Assembly (NCBI RefSeq): GCF_035818635.1
Contig: NZ_JAYLLH010000015.1
Span: forward strand, 1 to 47,835
Reading direction: 5' to 3'
Length of the DNA: 47,835 nucleotides
Source: Mesobacterium_A hydrothermale
GTDB taxonomy: Bacteria > Pseudomonadota > Alphaproteobacteria > Rhodobacterales > Rhodobacteraceae
This document shows positions 40,903 through 47,835 of the stretch, piece after piece; position 1 is the first letter of the stretch, and each line of letters opens with the position of its first letter. A program made the position numbers and the translations under genes. The notes below the pieces were generated by a model. The model made no database searches. It was not told where the DNA came from and saw nothing but the letters and a program-made list of their open reading frames with translations.

Positions 40903-41994
40903 TTATCCGACGTGGAACAGCGACGCGAAAAGCCGTGGATCAAGGCTGTCGTTGGCGAAGGTCGGGCCTTCGGTCAGCACCGACACCGCATCGTGGCTGT
41001 GCAGGCTTTCCTGGTGGCTGGCCAGCACGCGAAAGTCGCCGACGCGGGGATCATTGGTCAGTTGCTCGGCAAACAGCCGGGCCGCGTCCTCGACAAAAAT
41101 CGGGTTGGCGGCGTTCAGTTCGGCAAAGGCCTGTTCGTCCTCGCGCTTGACCATGACCTGGGTTTCGGTCGGCACCGCGCGGCGGCACATGTCGATCACA
41201 TCCTCGAACCACAGGCAGGCGCCGTCCTTCACCTCGACCGAGACGCGCGCGACGGACCGCTGCGAATGCGGCGTGGCCAGTTGCCCCCGGGTGCGGCGCG
41301 CGTGTTCGGACAGTTCCAGCGAACAGGGGCAGGTCGAGCTGTAGACGAAATCGAGATGCAGGATCTTGCGGCGTACGCCGTCGGTTTCGACCAGTTCCAG
41401 CGCGATGTCGTAATACTGATACCCCGACAAGCCAGAGCGCAGGCTGTCCACCTTGACCGGGAAGGAAAACCGCATCGCGATCCGCGCGTCGAAACTGCCA
41501 AGATCGGACTTGTAGTCGTCCAGCGCCGCCTCGATCACGCCAAAGCTGAAGGTCTTGTCGGCATGGGCATAAAAGCTACGCATGATGCGCGACATGTTGA
41601 TGCCCTTCTTGTCCGCCTCAAGGCTGACGGTACCGGTCACGCTGGTTTCCAGCGTCAGATCGCCATTGTCGCGGGTGCGATACCGCACCGGCAGACGGAA
41701 GTTGGAAATGCCCACGTGCTGGATCGCGCGGTTTTCCCCCCGGATCAGCGATGACGGGCCGTTCTGCAAATCCGGCAAACCGGCCTTGTAGGCCGCATCG
41801 ACGGAAAACCCGTGCGGATAGTCGCGCGACAGCAGCGGGTACCCGTCCGCCGACAACAGCCGCGCCACCGCCGGGTCAAGCGCGGCAATCTCTGAATCCT
41901 GCGCCTTGCCGGCCCACTGGCGCAGCAGCGCCAGCGCGGCCTCGGCCTCTTCCTGGCTGGGTTTGCGGTCGATCTCGGGCGTGTGCATGTTCAT
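40903..41994 (-). CDS. folE2: GTP cyclohydrolase FolE2 (type IB)
   Basis: The zinc-independent form of the first enzyme of folate and queuosine-type pterin synthesis. At 363 residues it has SGYQYYDIALELVETDG, the metal-ligand region YSSTCPCSLELSEHARRTRGQ with two cysteines, and the late VEDAARLFAEQL...SHDAVSVL segment, all typical of FolE2. AAGGGG lies nine bases before the ATG at 41994; an ATG two codons later is possible. FolE2 often replaces zinc-dependent FolE under low zinc; no clear Zur site was found, but a strong palindrome lies upstream. Confidence 0.94.
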   Translation of the reverse strand: MNMHTPEIDRKPSQEEAEAALALLRQWAGKAQDSEIAALDPAVARLLSADGYPLLSRDYPHGFSVDAAYKAGLPDLQNGPSSLIRGENRAIQHVGISNFRLPVRYRTRDNGDLTLETSVTGTVSLEADKKGINMSRIMRSFYAHADKTFSFGVIEAALDDYKSDLGSFDARIAMRFSFPVKVDSLRSGLSGYQYYDIALELVETDGVRRKILHLDFVYSSTCPCSLELSEHARRTRGQLATPHSQRSVARVSVEVKDGACLWFEDVIDMCRRAVPTETQVMVKREDEQAFAELNAANPIFVEDAARLFAEQLTNDPRVGDFRVLASHQESLHSHDAVSVLTEGPTFANDSLDPRLFASLFHVG

Positions 41995-42034
41995 GTCATT
42001 GGCCCCCTTGGCCGTCTTCGTCCTACCGTACTTA

Positions 42035-42056
42035 GGAAACTCCGCGGGGAATTTCC
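42035..42056. promoter_or_regulatory. Palindrome in the folE2 upstream region
   Basis: The arms GGAAACTCC (42035-42043) and GGGAATTTCC (42047-42056) form an imperfect dyad about GCG. On either side lie related short elements TACCGTACTTA (42024-42034) and, inverted, GTAAGGTAGTAC (42064-42075). With a possible -10 TAAGTA on the minus strand just after it, the dyad would sit between -35 and -10. It may be a repressor or MerR-type site; it could also be a hairpin of the metZ trailer. Confidence 0.35.
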
Positions 42057-42117
42057 ATTTCTCGTAAGGTAGTACGCCAAGAACGGCATGTCGGATGACT
42101 TTTTCCCAAACGACCTG

Positions 42118-43296
42118 TCAGAGTCGGTCCAGCGCCTGCACAACGTCTGCCACCAGATCATCGGTGTCTTCAATCCCGACCGACAAGCGGATCAGCCCGT
42201 CCGAAATCCCCAGCCCCGCCCGCTGCTCTGGTGTCAGGCGCTGGTGCGTGGTGGTGGCCGGATGGGTCGCAATGGATTTTGCGTCGCCCAGGTTGTTGGA
42301 AATCAGGATGATCTCCAGCGCGTTGCAGAAGGCAAAGGCCGCGTCCTTGCCGCCCTTCAGTTCAAAGGCCACCATGGTGCCGCCCGCCCCAAGTTGCCGT
42401 CGCGCCAGGTCATATTGCCCAAAGCTTGGCAGCCCCGGATAGCTGACCCGCACAACCTGCGGATGGCCTTCGATCGCTGTCGCAATCGCGCCGGCACTGG
42501 CTGCCTGCGCCCTTACCCGCAGGTCCATGGTTTCCAGCCCCTTCAGCATGATCCAGGCGGTAAACGGGCTCATCGAGCCGCCCGTGTGTTTCATGTAGGG
42601 TTCGACCGTGCCGCGGATGAAATCGCGCGTTCCAAGGATCACACCGCCCAGCGCGCGCCCCTGCCCGTCGATATGCTTGGTGGCAGAGTAGACCACGACA
42701 TCGGCCCCCTGCGCGATGGCATCGGAAAAGACCGGGGTCGAAAACGCATGATCGACGACCACCAGCGCGCCCGCCGCGTGCGCAATTTCGGCAACACCTG
42801 CGATATCCACCAGTTGCAGCGTCGGGTTGGCCATGGATTCGAAGAATACCGCCTTGGTTCCCGGTTTGACCGCCGCGCGCCAGGCCTCCAGATCGGTGCC
42901 GTCGACGAAATCGACCTGCACCCCGAACCGCGGCAGGATGTCCTCCAGGATATACAGACACGACCCGAACAGCGCCCGTGCGGCGACGACATGATCGCCT
43001 GCGCGCAGCACCGAAGTCAGCGCCCCGTTCACCGCCGCCATGCCCGACGCGGTGGCAAACGCATCCTCTGCCCCTTCGTAAAGCGCGATACGTTGTTCGA
43101 ACATCGCCACGGTCGGGTTGCCGTAGCGGGCATAGATGTATTCATCCGGCCCCGATTTCAGGAACCGCGCCTCGGCCTGCTCTGCGCTGTCATAGGCAAA
43201 GCCCTGCGTCAGGAAAATCGCTTCGCTCAGTTCACCCCACTGGCTGCGCTTGGTGCCGCCGTGGACAAGGTTCGTGCGCTTGCCGCGTTTCGTCAT
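42118..43296 (-). CDS. metZ: O-succinylhomoserine sulfhydrylase MetZ
   Basis: A PLP enzyme that makes homocysteine from O-succinyl- (or O-acetyl-) homoserine and sulfide in methionine synthesis. At 392 residues it has the Cys/Met-metabolism fold: YARYGNPTVAMFE, ATASGMAAVNGAL, the DHAFSTPVF segment and the PLP lysine K207 in YSATKHIDGQG. The pattern fits MetZ better than cystathionine gamma-synthase or beta-lyase. Control by SAM is suggested by the riboswitch-like leader and terminator immediately upstream on the same strand. Confidence 0.93.
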   Translation of the reverse strand: MTKRGKRTNLVHGGTKRSQWGELSEAIFLTQGFAYDSAEQAEARFLKSGPDEYIYARYGNPTVAMFEQRIALYEGAEDAFATASGMAAVNGALTSVLRAGDHVVAARALFGSCLYILEDILPRFGVQVDFVDGTDLEAWRAAVKPGTKAVFFESMANPTLQLVDIAGVAEIAHAAGALVVVDHAFSTPVFSDAIAQGADVVVYSATKHIDGQGRALGGVILGTRDFIRGTVEPYMKHTGGSMSPFTAWIMLKGLETMDLRVRAQAASAGAIATAIEGHPQVVRVSYPGLPSFGQYDLARRQLGAGGTMVAFELKGGKDAAFAFCNALEIILISNNLGDAKSIATHPATTTHQRLTPEQRAGLGISDGLIRLSVGIEDTDDLVADVVQALDRL

Positions 43297-43331
43297 GGTC
43301 GTACCCTCCGGGCCGCCCCTTTCGGCCCATC

Positions 43332-43366
43332 AAAAAAGCCCCGTCCGGCCAAGCGAAAGGGGCTTT
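43332..43366 (-). terminator. Attenuator hairpin in the metZ leader
   Basis: On the minus strand, AAAGCCCC (43359-43366) pairs perfectly with GGGGCTTT (43335-43342) and a run of T follows. It lies between the SAM-II-like aptamer and the metZ start, where a regulated terminator is expected. Confidence 0.75.
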
Positions 43367-43372
43367 CGTCTG

Positions 43373-43446
43373 ACCTCTTTAGCGGCATGTTTTCCGACAG
43401 GTTCCCCTGCCGAGTGGCCCGCAATCCGGTAACAAATCGCCACGTG
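43373..43446 (-). promoter_or_regulatory. SAM-II-like riboswitch aptamer, long-loop form
   Basis: Read on the minus strand, the leader has GTGGCGATTTGTTACCGG, then GGCCAC closing a 5-bp stem with GTGGC, and ends with GCCGCTAAAGAGG. The GTGG-GATTTG, TTGC and CGCTAAAG blocks are the conserved core of SAM-II (metA-type) riboswitches, common before methionine genes in alphaproteobacteria. An extra hairpin (CGGCAGG-GGAA-CCTGTCG) fills the loop that is short in classical SAM-II, like the long-loop variants. With the promoter at 43452-43480 the RNA would begin at the aptamer itself. Confidence 0.72.
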
Positions 43447-43451
43447 CGCCT

Positions 43452-43480
43452 GCGATAAGCCGTCGCAGGCAACAGGTCAA
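43452..43480 (-). promoter_or_regulatory. Probable sigma-70 promoter of metZ
   Basis: On the minus strand TTGACC (plus positions 43475-43480), a 17-base spacer and TATCGC (43452-43457). The predicted start of transcription is about 43445, exactly the first base of the aptamer. Confidence 0.55.
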
Positions 43481-43567
43481 GCCGTCATCGTCGCGTCACC
43501 TTGGCGTCACCTGTTCGCAGAATTGCCGGTGTAGGCAGTCCCCAATCACAGGCCAGCGGGGGCGAAA

Positions 43568-44491
43568 ATGGCAGTGATCCAGGTCTCAAGCGGGCCGGAC
43601 GGCCCGATGCCGTTCACGACGTCAGAGCGCCTTTCGCACACGCTGCAACGGGGGCTCGCACCGACACGCGGTCCGGTCACGGTGATGATTCATGGTTACC
43701 GCTACGGCCCCGGGGCGGGGGGGGATTGTCCCCATCGTGCCCTGTTCGACCCGACAGGCACGCTGGCGCCTGTCCGCGGCCAAAGCTGGGCACGCAAGCT
43801 CGGGCTCGATGCCCCTGATCGCCTCGGGATCGGCTTTGGCTGGAACGGGCTGTCGACGCTGCCACAGGCGTTCGTGCAGGCAGGCCAGGCGGGCGCCAAT
43901 CTTGCACGGCTGGTGCGCCTGATCCGCCAGTTGGCCCCGGACCGGCAAATCCAGCTGATCGGCCATTCCATGGGCGCGCGCGTTGCACTGGCCGCGCTGC
44001 CGGCACTCGGCCCCGAGGATGTCGGCCGGATCGTCCTGCTGACCGGCGCAGAGTTCACCCAAACCGCCCGCGCCGCGCTGACAAGCCCGGCCGGACGCAG
44101 CGCGACGGTTCTCAACGTCACCAGCCGCGAAAACGACCTGTTCGATTTTCTGACCGAATGCCTGTTGCCCGCGCCGGCGCGCGGCGACCGGGTCATCGGG
44201 GCGGGTCTGGCAGCGCCAAACGTCATTGACCTGCAACTCGACCATCGCGACGCGCTCCACGCCCTCAGGCGCCTGGGCTTTGCCATCCCGGCCGAACCGA
44301 AACGCATCTGCCACTGGTCGACCTATCTGCGCGACGGGGTTTTCCCGCTCTACCGCGCGTTCCTGGACGATGACCTGCCGGCGGCGCTGCTGCGGGCGGC
44401 GCTGCCGGACAGCCACGACCCGCGCTGGTCACGCCTGTTGCCACACCTGCCCGCCCCGCCAGCCTTGCCGTTTCGTCCGAAACCGACATGA
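43568..44491 (+). CDS. Alpha/beta hydrolase
   Basis: A 307-residue cytosolic alpha/beta-hydrolase. VMIHGYRYGPG (about 39-49) is the HG oxyanion strand and GHSMG at 132-136 the nucleophile elbow with S134. IVLLTGAEFTQTARAAL follows, then an aspartate- and histidine-rich second half where the acid and base should lie (for example NVIDLQLDHRDALH). It resembles bacterial lipase/esterase-like proteins that lack a signal peptide; the substrate is unknown. The ATG follows GGGGGCGAAA. The GST gene begins just after its stop. Confidence 0.82.
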   Translation: MAVIQVSSGPDGPMPFTTSERLSHTLQRGLAPTRGPVTVMIHGYRYGPGAGGDCPHRALFDPTGTLAPVRGQSWARKLGLDAPDRLGIGFGWNGLSTLPQAFVQAGQAGANLARLVRLIRQLAPDRQIQLIGHSMGARVALAALPALGPEDVGRIVLLTGAEFTQTARAALTSPAGRSATVLNVTSRENDLFDFLTECLLPAPARGDRVIGAGLAAPNVIDLQLDHRDALHALRRLGFAIPAEPKRICHWSTYLRDGVFPLYRAFLDDDLPAALLRAALPDSHDPRWSRLLPHLPAPPALPFRPKPT

Positions 44492-44520
44492 TGGGCGAAA
44501 AGTCCAGCAAGGCGCAGCCC

Positions 44521-45195
44521 ATGACCCAACCCATCGATCTGTATTACTGGCCCACGCCGAACGGCTGGAAAATCTCCATCGCGCTCGAGGAAATGGGCCT
44601 GCCCTACACGCTGCATCCGGTTGCCATCGGCAAGGACGAACAGTTTGCACCCGATTTCCTCAAGGTTTCCCCGAACAACAAGATCCCCGCGATCATCGAT
44701 CCCGACGGCCCCGGCGGCCAGCCGATCTCGATCTTCGAATCCGGCGCCATCCTGAACTACCTTGCCCGCAAAACCGGACAATTCGGTGCCAGCGATGCCC
44801 GCCACCAGGTCGAGATTGACCAATGGCTGATGTGGCAGATGGGCGGCGTCGGCCCGATGGCGGGGCAAGCCCACCACTTCCTGAAATACGCCCCCGAAGA
44901 CCTGCCCTACGCCAGGCAGCGCTACGTCAACGAAGTCGCGCGGCTCTACCGGGTCCTCGACAACCGCCTCTCCGACCGCCGCTTCATTGCCGGCGACGCC
45001 TTCACCATCGCTGACATGGCGACCTGGCCCTGGGCCTCGCTTTGGGAAGGGCAGAACCAGACCCTGGACGACAAGCCCCACCTCGCCCGCTGGCTGGAAG
45101 AGGTCTTTGCCCGCCCCGGCGTTCAACGCGGCCGCGCGGTGATGAAAGATCGCCGCAACGACCCGAAACCGGACCGTTACGGCAAACGCCTCTGA
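44521..45195 (+). CDS. Glutathione S-transferase, YfcG/YghU-like
   Basis: A 224-residue cytosolic GST. The N-terminal thioredoxin-like domain has LYYWPTPNGWKISIALEEMGLPY and the glutathione-binding NNKIPAIIDPDG and FESGAILNYLA; the helical C-terminal domain has the N-capping FTIADMATWPW. The TPNG active-site motif and the strong FESGAI segment match the nu-class (YfcG/YghU) enzymes, which have disulfide reductase activity. The ATG at 44521 has AAGG upstream; a longer start at 44488, overlapping the hydrolase stop as ATGA, would add 11 residues. Confidence 0.9.
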   Translation: MTQPIDLYYWPTPNGWKISIALEEMGLPYTLHPVAIGKDEQFAPDFLKVSPNNKIPAIIDPDGPGGQPISIFESGAILNYLARKTGQFGASDARHQVEIDQWLMWQMGGVGPMAGQAHHFLKYAPEDLPYARQRYVNEVARLYRVLDNRLSDRRFIAGDAFTIADMATWPWASLWEGQNQTLDDKPHLARWLEEVFARPGVQRGRAVMKDRRNDPKPDRYGKRL

Positions 45196-45199
45196 CCCT

Positions 45200-45263
45200 T
45201 TCATCTTTCCCGAAATACTCCGGGGGTCCGGGGGCAGCGCCCCCGCAGCCGCCGCAGGCGGCT
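45200..45263 (-). repeat. Dispersed GC-rich hairpin repeat, copy E
   Basis: On the minus strand: a 7-bp stem (45247-45253 with 45257-45263), a second (45229-45235 with 45239-45245), then the tail CCCCCGGAGTATTTCGGGAA plus AGATGAAA at 45200-45226. It lies between the converging GST and helicase genes, close to both stops. Confidence 0.7.
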
Positions 45264-45273
45264 CACGCAGCTG

Positions 45274-47628
45274 TCAGAACGGCACGTCATCCGCCCCGAC
45301 AAGGAACCGCGCGACAACCTTCTTGGTGCCGGCCTTTTCGAATGCGACTTCCAGCTTGTCGCCCTCGATCCCGATGATGACGCCATAGCCGAATTTCTGG
45401 TGGAACACGCGCTCGCCCATCTCGAAGGCCGAGGCGGCGGTGATGTCGATCACCGACCCCTTGCTTTCGCGCGGCTGACTGACCGGGCGGTCGGCGACCC
45501 GCGCCTGCATCCGTTTCCAGCCCGGCGAGTTGTAGACATTGGCCTCGGCCACCCGCGCCTCGATCCCGCTGGCCACCCCACCGCCCATGCCCGCCGCGCC
45601 ATAGCCGCCGCCATAAAGCCCCGGGGGCGTCAGCACCTCGACGTGCTCGGCGGGCAGTTCGTCGATGAACCGTGACGGCAAAGACGATTGCCACTGGCCG
45701 AACACCCGGCGGTTGGCGGCGAAGGAAATCGTGCAGACCTCCTCGGCCCGCGTGATACCGACATAGGCCAACCGCCGCTCTTCCTCCAACCCCTTGACGC
45801 CGCTTTCATCCATGCTGCGCTGCGACGGGAACAGGCCGTCCTCCCAACCCGGCAGGAAGACGGCGGGAAATTCCAGCCCCTTGGCCGCGTGCAGGGTCAT
45901 GATGCTGACCTTGGCGCCGCCGTCGTCGGTTTCATTGTCCATGACCAGACTGACATGTTCCAGGAAGCCTTGCAGGTTCTCGAAATTCTCCAGCGCCTTG
46001 ACCAGTTCCTTGAGGTTTTCCAGCCGGCCCGGTGCCTCGGGCGTCTTGTCGTTCTGCCACATCTCGGTATAGCCGGATTCGTCCAGGACGATCTCGGCCA
46101 GGTCCATGTGGCTGGTCCCGGCATCGCCGGTCATCCGGCCCCAGCGGGCCAGATCGACGATCAGCTTGCCCAGCTCCTTGGCCCCCTTGCCCTTGATCAG
46201 CCCCTGTTCGACAGCCAGCGCCGCCCCGTCGACAAGGCTGACGCCATTGGCGCGGGCCACGGTCTGGATGGTCTGCTGCGCCTTGTCGCCCAGCCCGCGT
46301 TTCGGGGTATTGACGATGCGTTCGAACGCCAGGTCGTCGCTCGGCGACACCACCAGCCGGAAATAGGCCATGGCATCGCGGATCTCCATCCGCTCGTAAA
46401 ACCGAGGACCGCCGATCACCTTGTAAGGCAGGCCGATGGTCAGGAACCGGTCTTCGAAGGCGCGCATCTGGTGTGACGCACGGACAAGGATCGCCATGTC
46501 ATCCAGCGACATCGGGCGCAGACCGCGGCTGCCCGATTGCATCGCCTCGATCTCGTCGCCGATCCAGCGCGCTTCTTCCTCGCCATCCCAATGGCCGATC
46601 AAGCGGACCTTCTCGCCCTCTTCCGCCTCGGTCCAGAGCGTCTTGCCAAGGCGCCCCTTGTTGCCCGCGATCACGCCGGACGCAGCCGCAAGGATATGCG
46701 GGGTCGAGCGGTAATTCTGTTCCAGCCGCACCACATGGGCGCCTTCGAAATCCTTTTCGAACCGCAGGATGTTGCCGACCTCGGCGCCGCGCCAGCCATA
46801 GATCGACTGGTCGTCGTCGCCGACGCAACAGATGTTGCGGTGCCCGCCCGCAAGCAGCCGCAGCCACAGGTACTGCGCCACGTTGGTGTCCTGGTATTCG
46901 TCGACCAGGATATACCGGAACCAGCGCTGGTAATTCTGCAAGATGTCCGGGTGGGTCTGGAAGATCGTGACCACATGCAGCAGCAGGTCGCCGAAATCAG
47001 CGGCATTCAGGTCTTTCAGCCGCTGCTGGTATTCGGCGTAAAGCTTCGGCGCCTGGTGGTTATAGGCGCTGGCATCGGCGGTGGGCACGCGGTCGGGCGT
47101 GATAGCGCGGTTCTTCCAGCCGTCGATCAGGCTGGCCAGTTGCCGCGCGGGCCAGCGCTTGTCGTCGATCCCCGCCGCCTGCACCAGTTGTTTCAGCAGG
47201 CGCAGCTGGTCATCGGTGTCGAGGATGGTGAAATTCGATTTCAGCCCCACCAGTTCGGCATGGCGGCGCAGCAGTTTCACGCAGATCGAATGGAAGGTGC
47301 CGAGCCAGGGCATGCCTTCGACGGTTTCGCCCAGCATCCGGCCGACGCGCATCTTCATTTCGCGTGCAGCCTTGTTGGTGAAGGTCACGGCCAGGATTTC
47401 GTTGGGCCGCGCCCGGCCGGTGTTCAGCAGGTGCACGATCCGCGCGGTCAGCGCCTTGGTCTTGCCCGTCCCCGCCCCCGCCAGCATCAGCACCGGGCCG
47501 TCGAGCGTTTCGACCGCCTGTCGCTGCGCCGGGTTCAGCTCGTCCAGATAGGGGGCGGGCCGCGCGGCCATGGCGCGGGCGGAGAGGGAGGCGGACTCGA
47601 AGGCGTCCATTTCGTCGAAGGTGCTCAT
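45274..47628 (-). CDS. uvrD: UvrD/PcrA-type superfamily 1 DNA helicase
   Basis: A 3'-5' DNA helicase of 784 residues for nucleotide-excision repair and removal of RecA or stalled complexes. All SF1A motifs are in order: AGAGTGKT (50-57), the DEYQDTN box, GDDDQSIYGWRGA, LEQNYRST, MTLHAAKGLEFPAVFLPGWEDG and RRLAYVGITRAEE. The C terminus has the PcrA-type Tudor-like part (GERVFHQKFGYGVIIGIEGDKLEVAF) that contacts RNA polymerase in PcrA. The ATG is at 47628, with a LexA box about 40 bases upstream, so DNA damage probably induces it. Confidence 0.95.
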   Translation of the reverse strand: MSTFDEMDAFESASLSARAMAARPAPYLDELNPAQRQAVETLDGPVLMLAGAGTGKTKALTARIVHLLNTGRARPNEILAVTFTNKAAREMKMRVGRMLGETVEGMPWLGTFHSICVKLLRRHAELVGLKSNFTILDTDDQLRLLKQLVQAAGIDDKRWPARQLASLIDGWKNRAITPDRVPTADASAYNHQAPKLYAEYQQRLKDLNAADFGDLLLHVVTIFQTHPDILQNYQRWFRYILVDEYQDTNVAQYLWLRLLAGGHRNICCVGDDDQSIYGWRGAEVGNILRFEKDFEGAHVVRLEQNYRSTPHILAAASGVIAGNKGRLGKTLWTEAEEGEKVRLIGHWDGEEEARWIGDEIEAMQSGSRGLRPMSLDDMAILVRASHQMRAFEDRFLTIGLPYKVIGGPRFYERMEIRDAMAYFRLVVSPSDDLAFERIVNTPKRGLGDKAQQTIQTVARANGVSLVDGAALAVEQGLIKGKGAKELGKLIVDLARWGRMTGDAGTSHMDLAEIVLDESGYTEMWQNDKTPEAPGRLENLKELVKALENFENLQGFLEHVSLVMDNETDDGGAKVSIMTLHAAKGLEFPAVFLPGWEDGLFPSQRSMDESGVKGLEEERRLAYVGITRAEEVCTISFAANRRVFGQWQSSLPSRFIDELPAEHVEVLTPPGLYGGGYGAAGMGGGVASGIEARVAEANVYNSPGWKRMQARVADRPVSQPRESKGSVIDITAASAFEMGERVFHQKFGYGVIIGIEGDKLEVAFEKAGTKKVVARFLVGADDVPF

Positions 47629-47668
47629 GGCGTCAGACTAGCCTGTTTGGGACCCGAGTTAAAGAATT

Positions 47669-47683
47669 GTTCACACTCTGTTC
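47669..47683. promoter_or_regulatory. LexA (SOS) box upstream of uvrD/pcrA
   Basis: GTTCACACTCTGTTC is an exact match to the alphaproteobacterial LexA direct repeat GTTC-N7-GTTC. It sits 41 bases upstream of the helicase ATG. On the minus strand a possible promoter follows (TTTAAC, 17 bases, TAGTCT). No second exact match was found in the other intergenic regions inspected by eye. Confidence 0.75.
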
Positions 47684-47724
47684 CGTTTGGCCCGGTATCG
47701 GATCGCTTGCGCGGTCCGACCGGT

Positions 47725-47759
47725 GGGGGGGGGGGGGGGCCACCCCCCCCCCCCCCCCC
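47725..47759. repeat. G15 and C17 homopolymer hairpin
   Basis: Fifteen G bases (47725-47739), CCA and seventeen C bases (47743-47759) in the gap between the helicase and the next gene. The two runs can pair into one stem. The exact length in the source cell is uncertain, since such tracts slip in replication and are error-prone in sequencing. Confidence 0.8.
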
Positions 47760-47797
47760 GTGCGCCCTCGTCACAAATGAAACGTGAGGCCTCTGAC

Positions 47798-47835
47798 ATG
47801 ACCATCAAACTTCATTGCTTCGGGGAATCCGGAAA
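47798..47835 (+). CDS. Glutathione S-transferase-like protein, 5' fragment cut by window end
   Basis: An ATG at 47798, with GTGAGG upstream, opens MTIKLHCFGESGN before the window ends. The motif KLHCFGESGN is the usual start of a group of Rhodobacterales glutathione transferases. Only 12 complete codons are visible, so the call rests on that motif. It diverges from the helicase gene across the homopolymer hairpin. Confidence 0.5.
   Translation, partial: MTIKLHCFGESG

Overview
The window is GC-rich chromosomal DNA from a member of the Rhodobacterales (Alphaproteobacteria, Roseobacter/Rhodobacter relatives). The main evidence is as follows. A run ddl-ftsQ-ftsA-ftsZ-lpxC-bamD-recN matches the alphaproteobacterial division and cell-wall cluster. 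A small DUF1127 gene is followed by a CCUCCUCCC-loop sRNA array like the CcsR/'cuckoo' locus of Rhodobacter sphaeroides. An alphaproteobacterial LexA box of the form GTTC-N7-GTTC lies upstream of a UvrD-type helicase, and a SAM-II-like riboswitch precedes metZ. No ribosomal RNA, tRNA, CRISPR array, phage, insertion sequence or plasmid gene was found. Nearly all genes look like ordinary core or near-core chromosome.

Layout. 1-6.7 kb: an Xaa-Pro aminopeptidase and a DUF427 protein on the plus strand, then a minus-strand group (ParA-like ATPase, an unrecognised 280-residue protein, an ABM-domain protein, a universal stress protein, a zinc-finger thioredoxin), then a secreted hypothetical protein and an FMN-binding protein. 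6.7-17.3 kb: a large beta-helix protein, a DUF4864 protein, a 488-base non-coding stretch that may hold an unrecognised minus-strand RNA, the ribosome factor EttA, a DUF2938 membrane protein, a cold-shock protein, a DUF2892 membrane protein, a PfkB-family sugar kinase, and a ClC transporter next to a ClpP-fold periplasmic protein. 17.3-33.6 kb: a GlcD-type FAD oxidase, then the minus-strand essential block recN, bamD, lpxC, ftsZ, ftsA, ftsQ, ddl, murB, followed by ispZ, a DMT transporter and ftsY; a lytic transglycosylase with a SPOR domain; and Mrp. 33.7-37.7 kb: the DUF1127 gene, three tandem two-hairpin sRNAs (six CCTCCTCCC loops, the last in an intrinsic terminator) and valS. 37.7-47.8 kb: a ThDP decarboxylase with trkH, folE2, metZ under a SAM-II-like attenuator, an alpha/beta hydrolase, a glutathione transferase, the SOS-linked uvrD/pcrA helicase, a G15/C17 homopolymer hairpin, and the first codons of a second glutathione transferase.

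The genes fall into a few working groups: envelope synthesis and division (murB, ddl, ftsQAZ, lpxC, bamD, the lytic transglycosylase), membrane protein targeting (ftsY), stress and RNA control (CcsR locus, Csp, Usp, Trx, GSTs), DNA repair (recN, uvrD) and methionine/one-carbon metabolism (metZ with a SAM sensor, folE2). A GC-rich intergenic repeat, a hairpin plus a conserved GTATTT-AA-ATGA tail, occurs five times, each time at a gene end, and probably serves as a terminator family. The strongest targets for follow-up are the sRNA array, the structured region upstream of ettA, the dispersed repeat, the beta-helix protein and the homopolymer hairpin.
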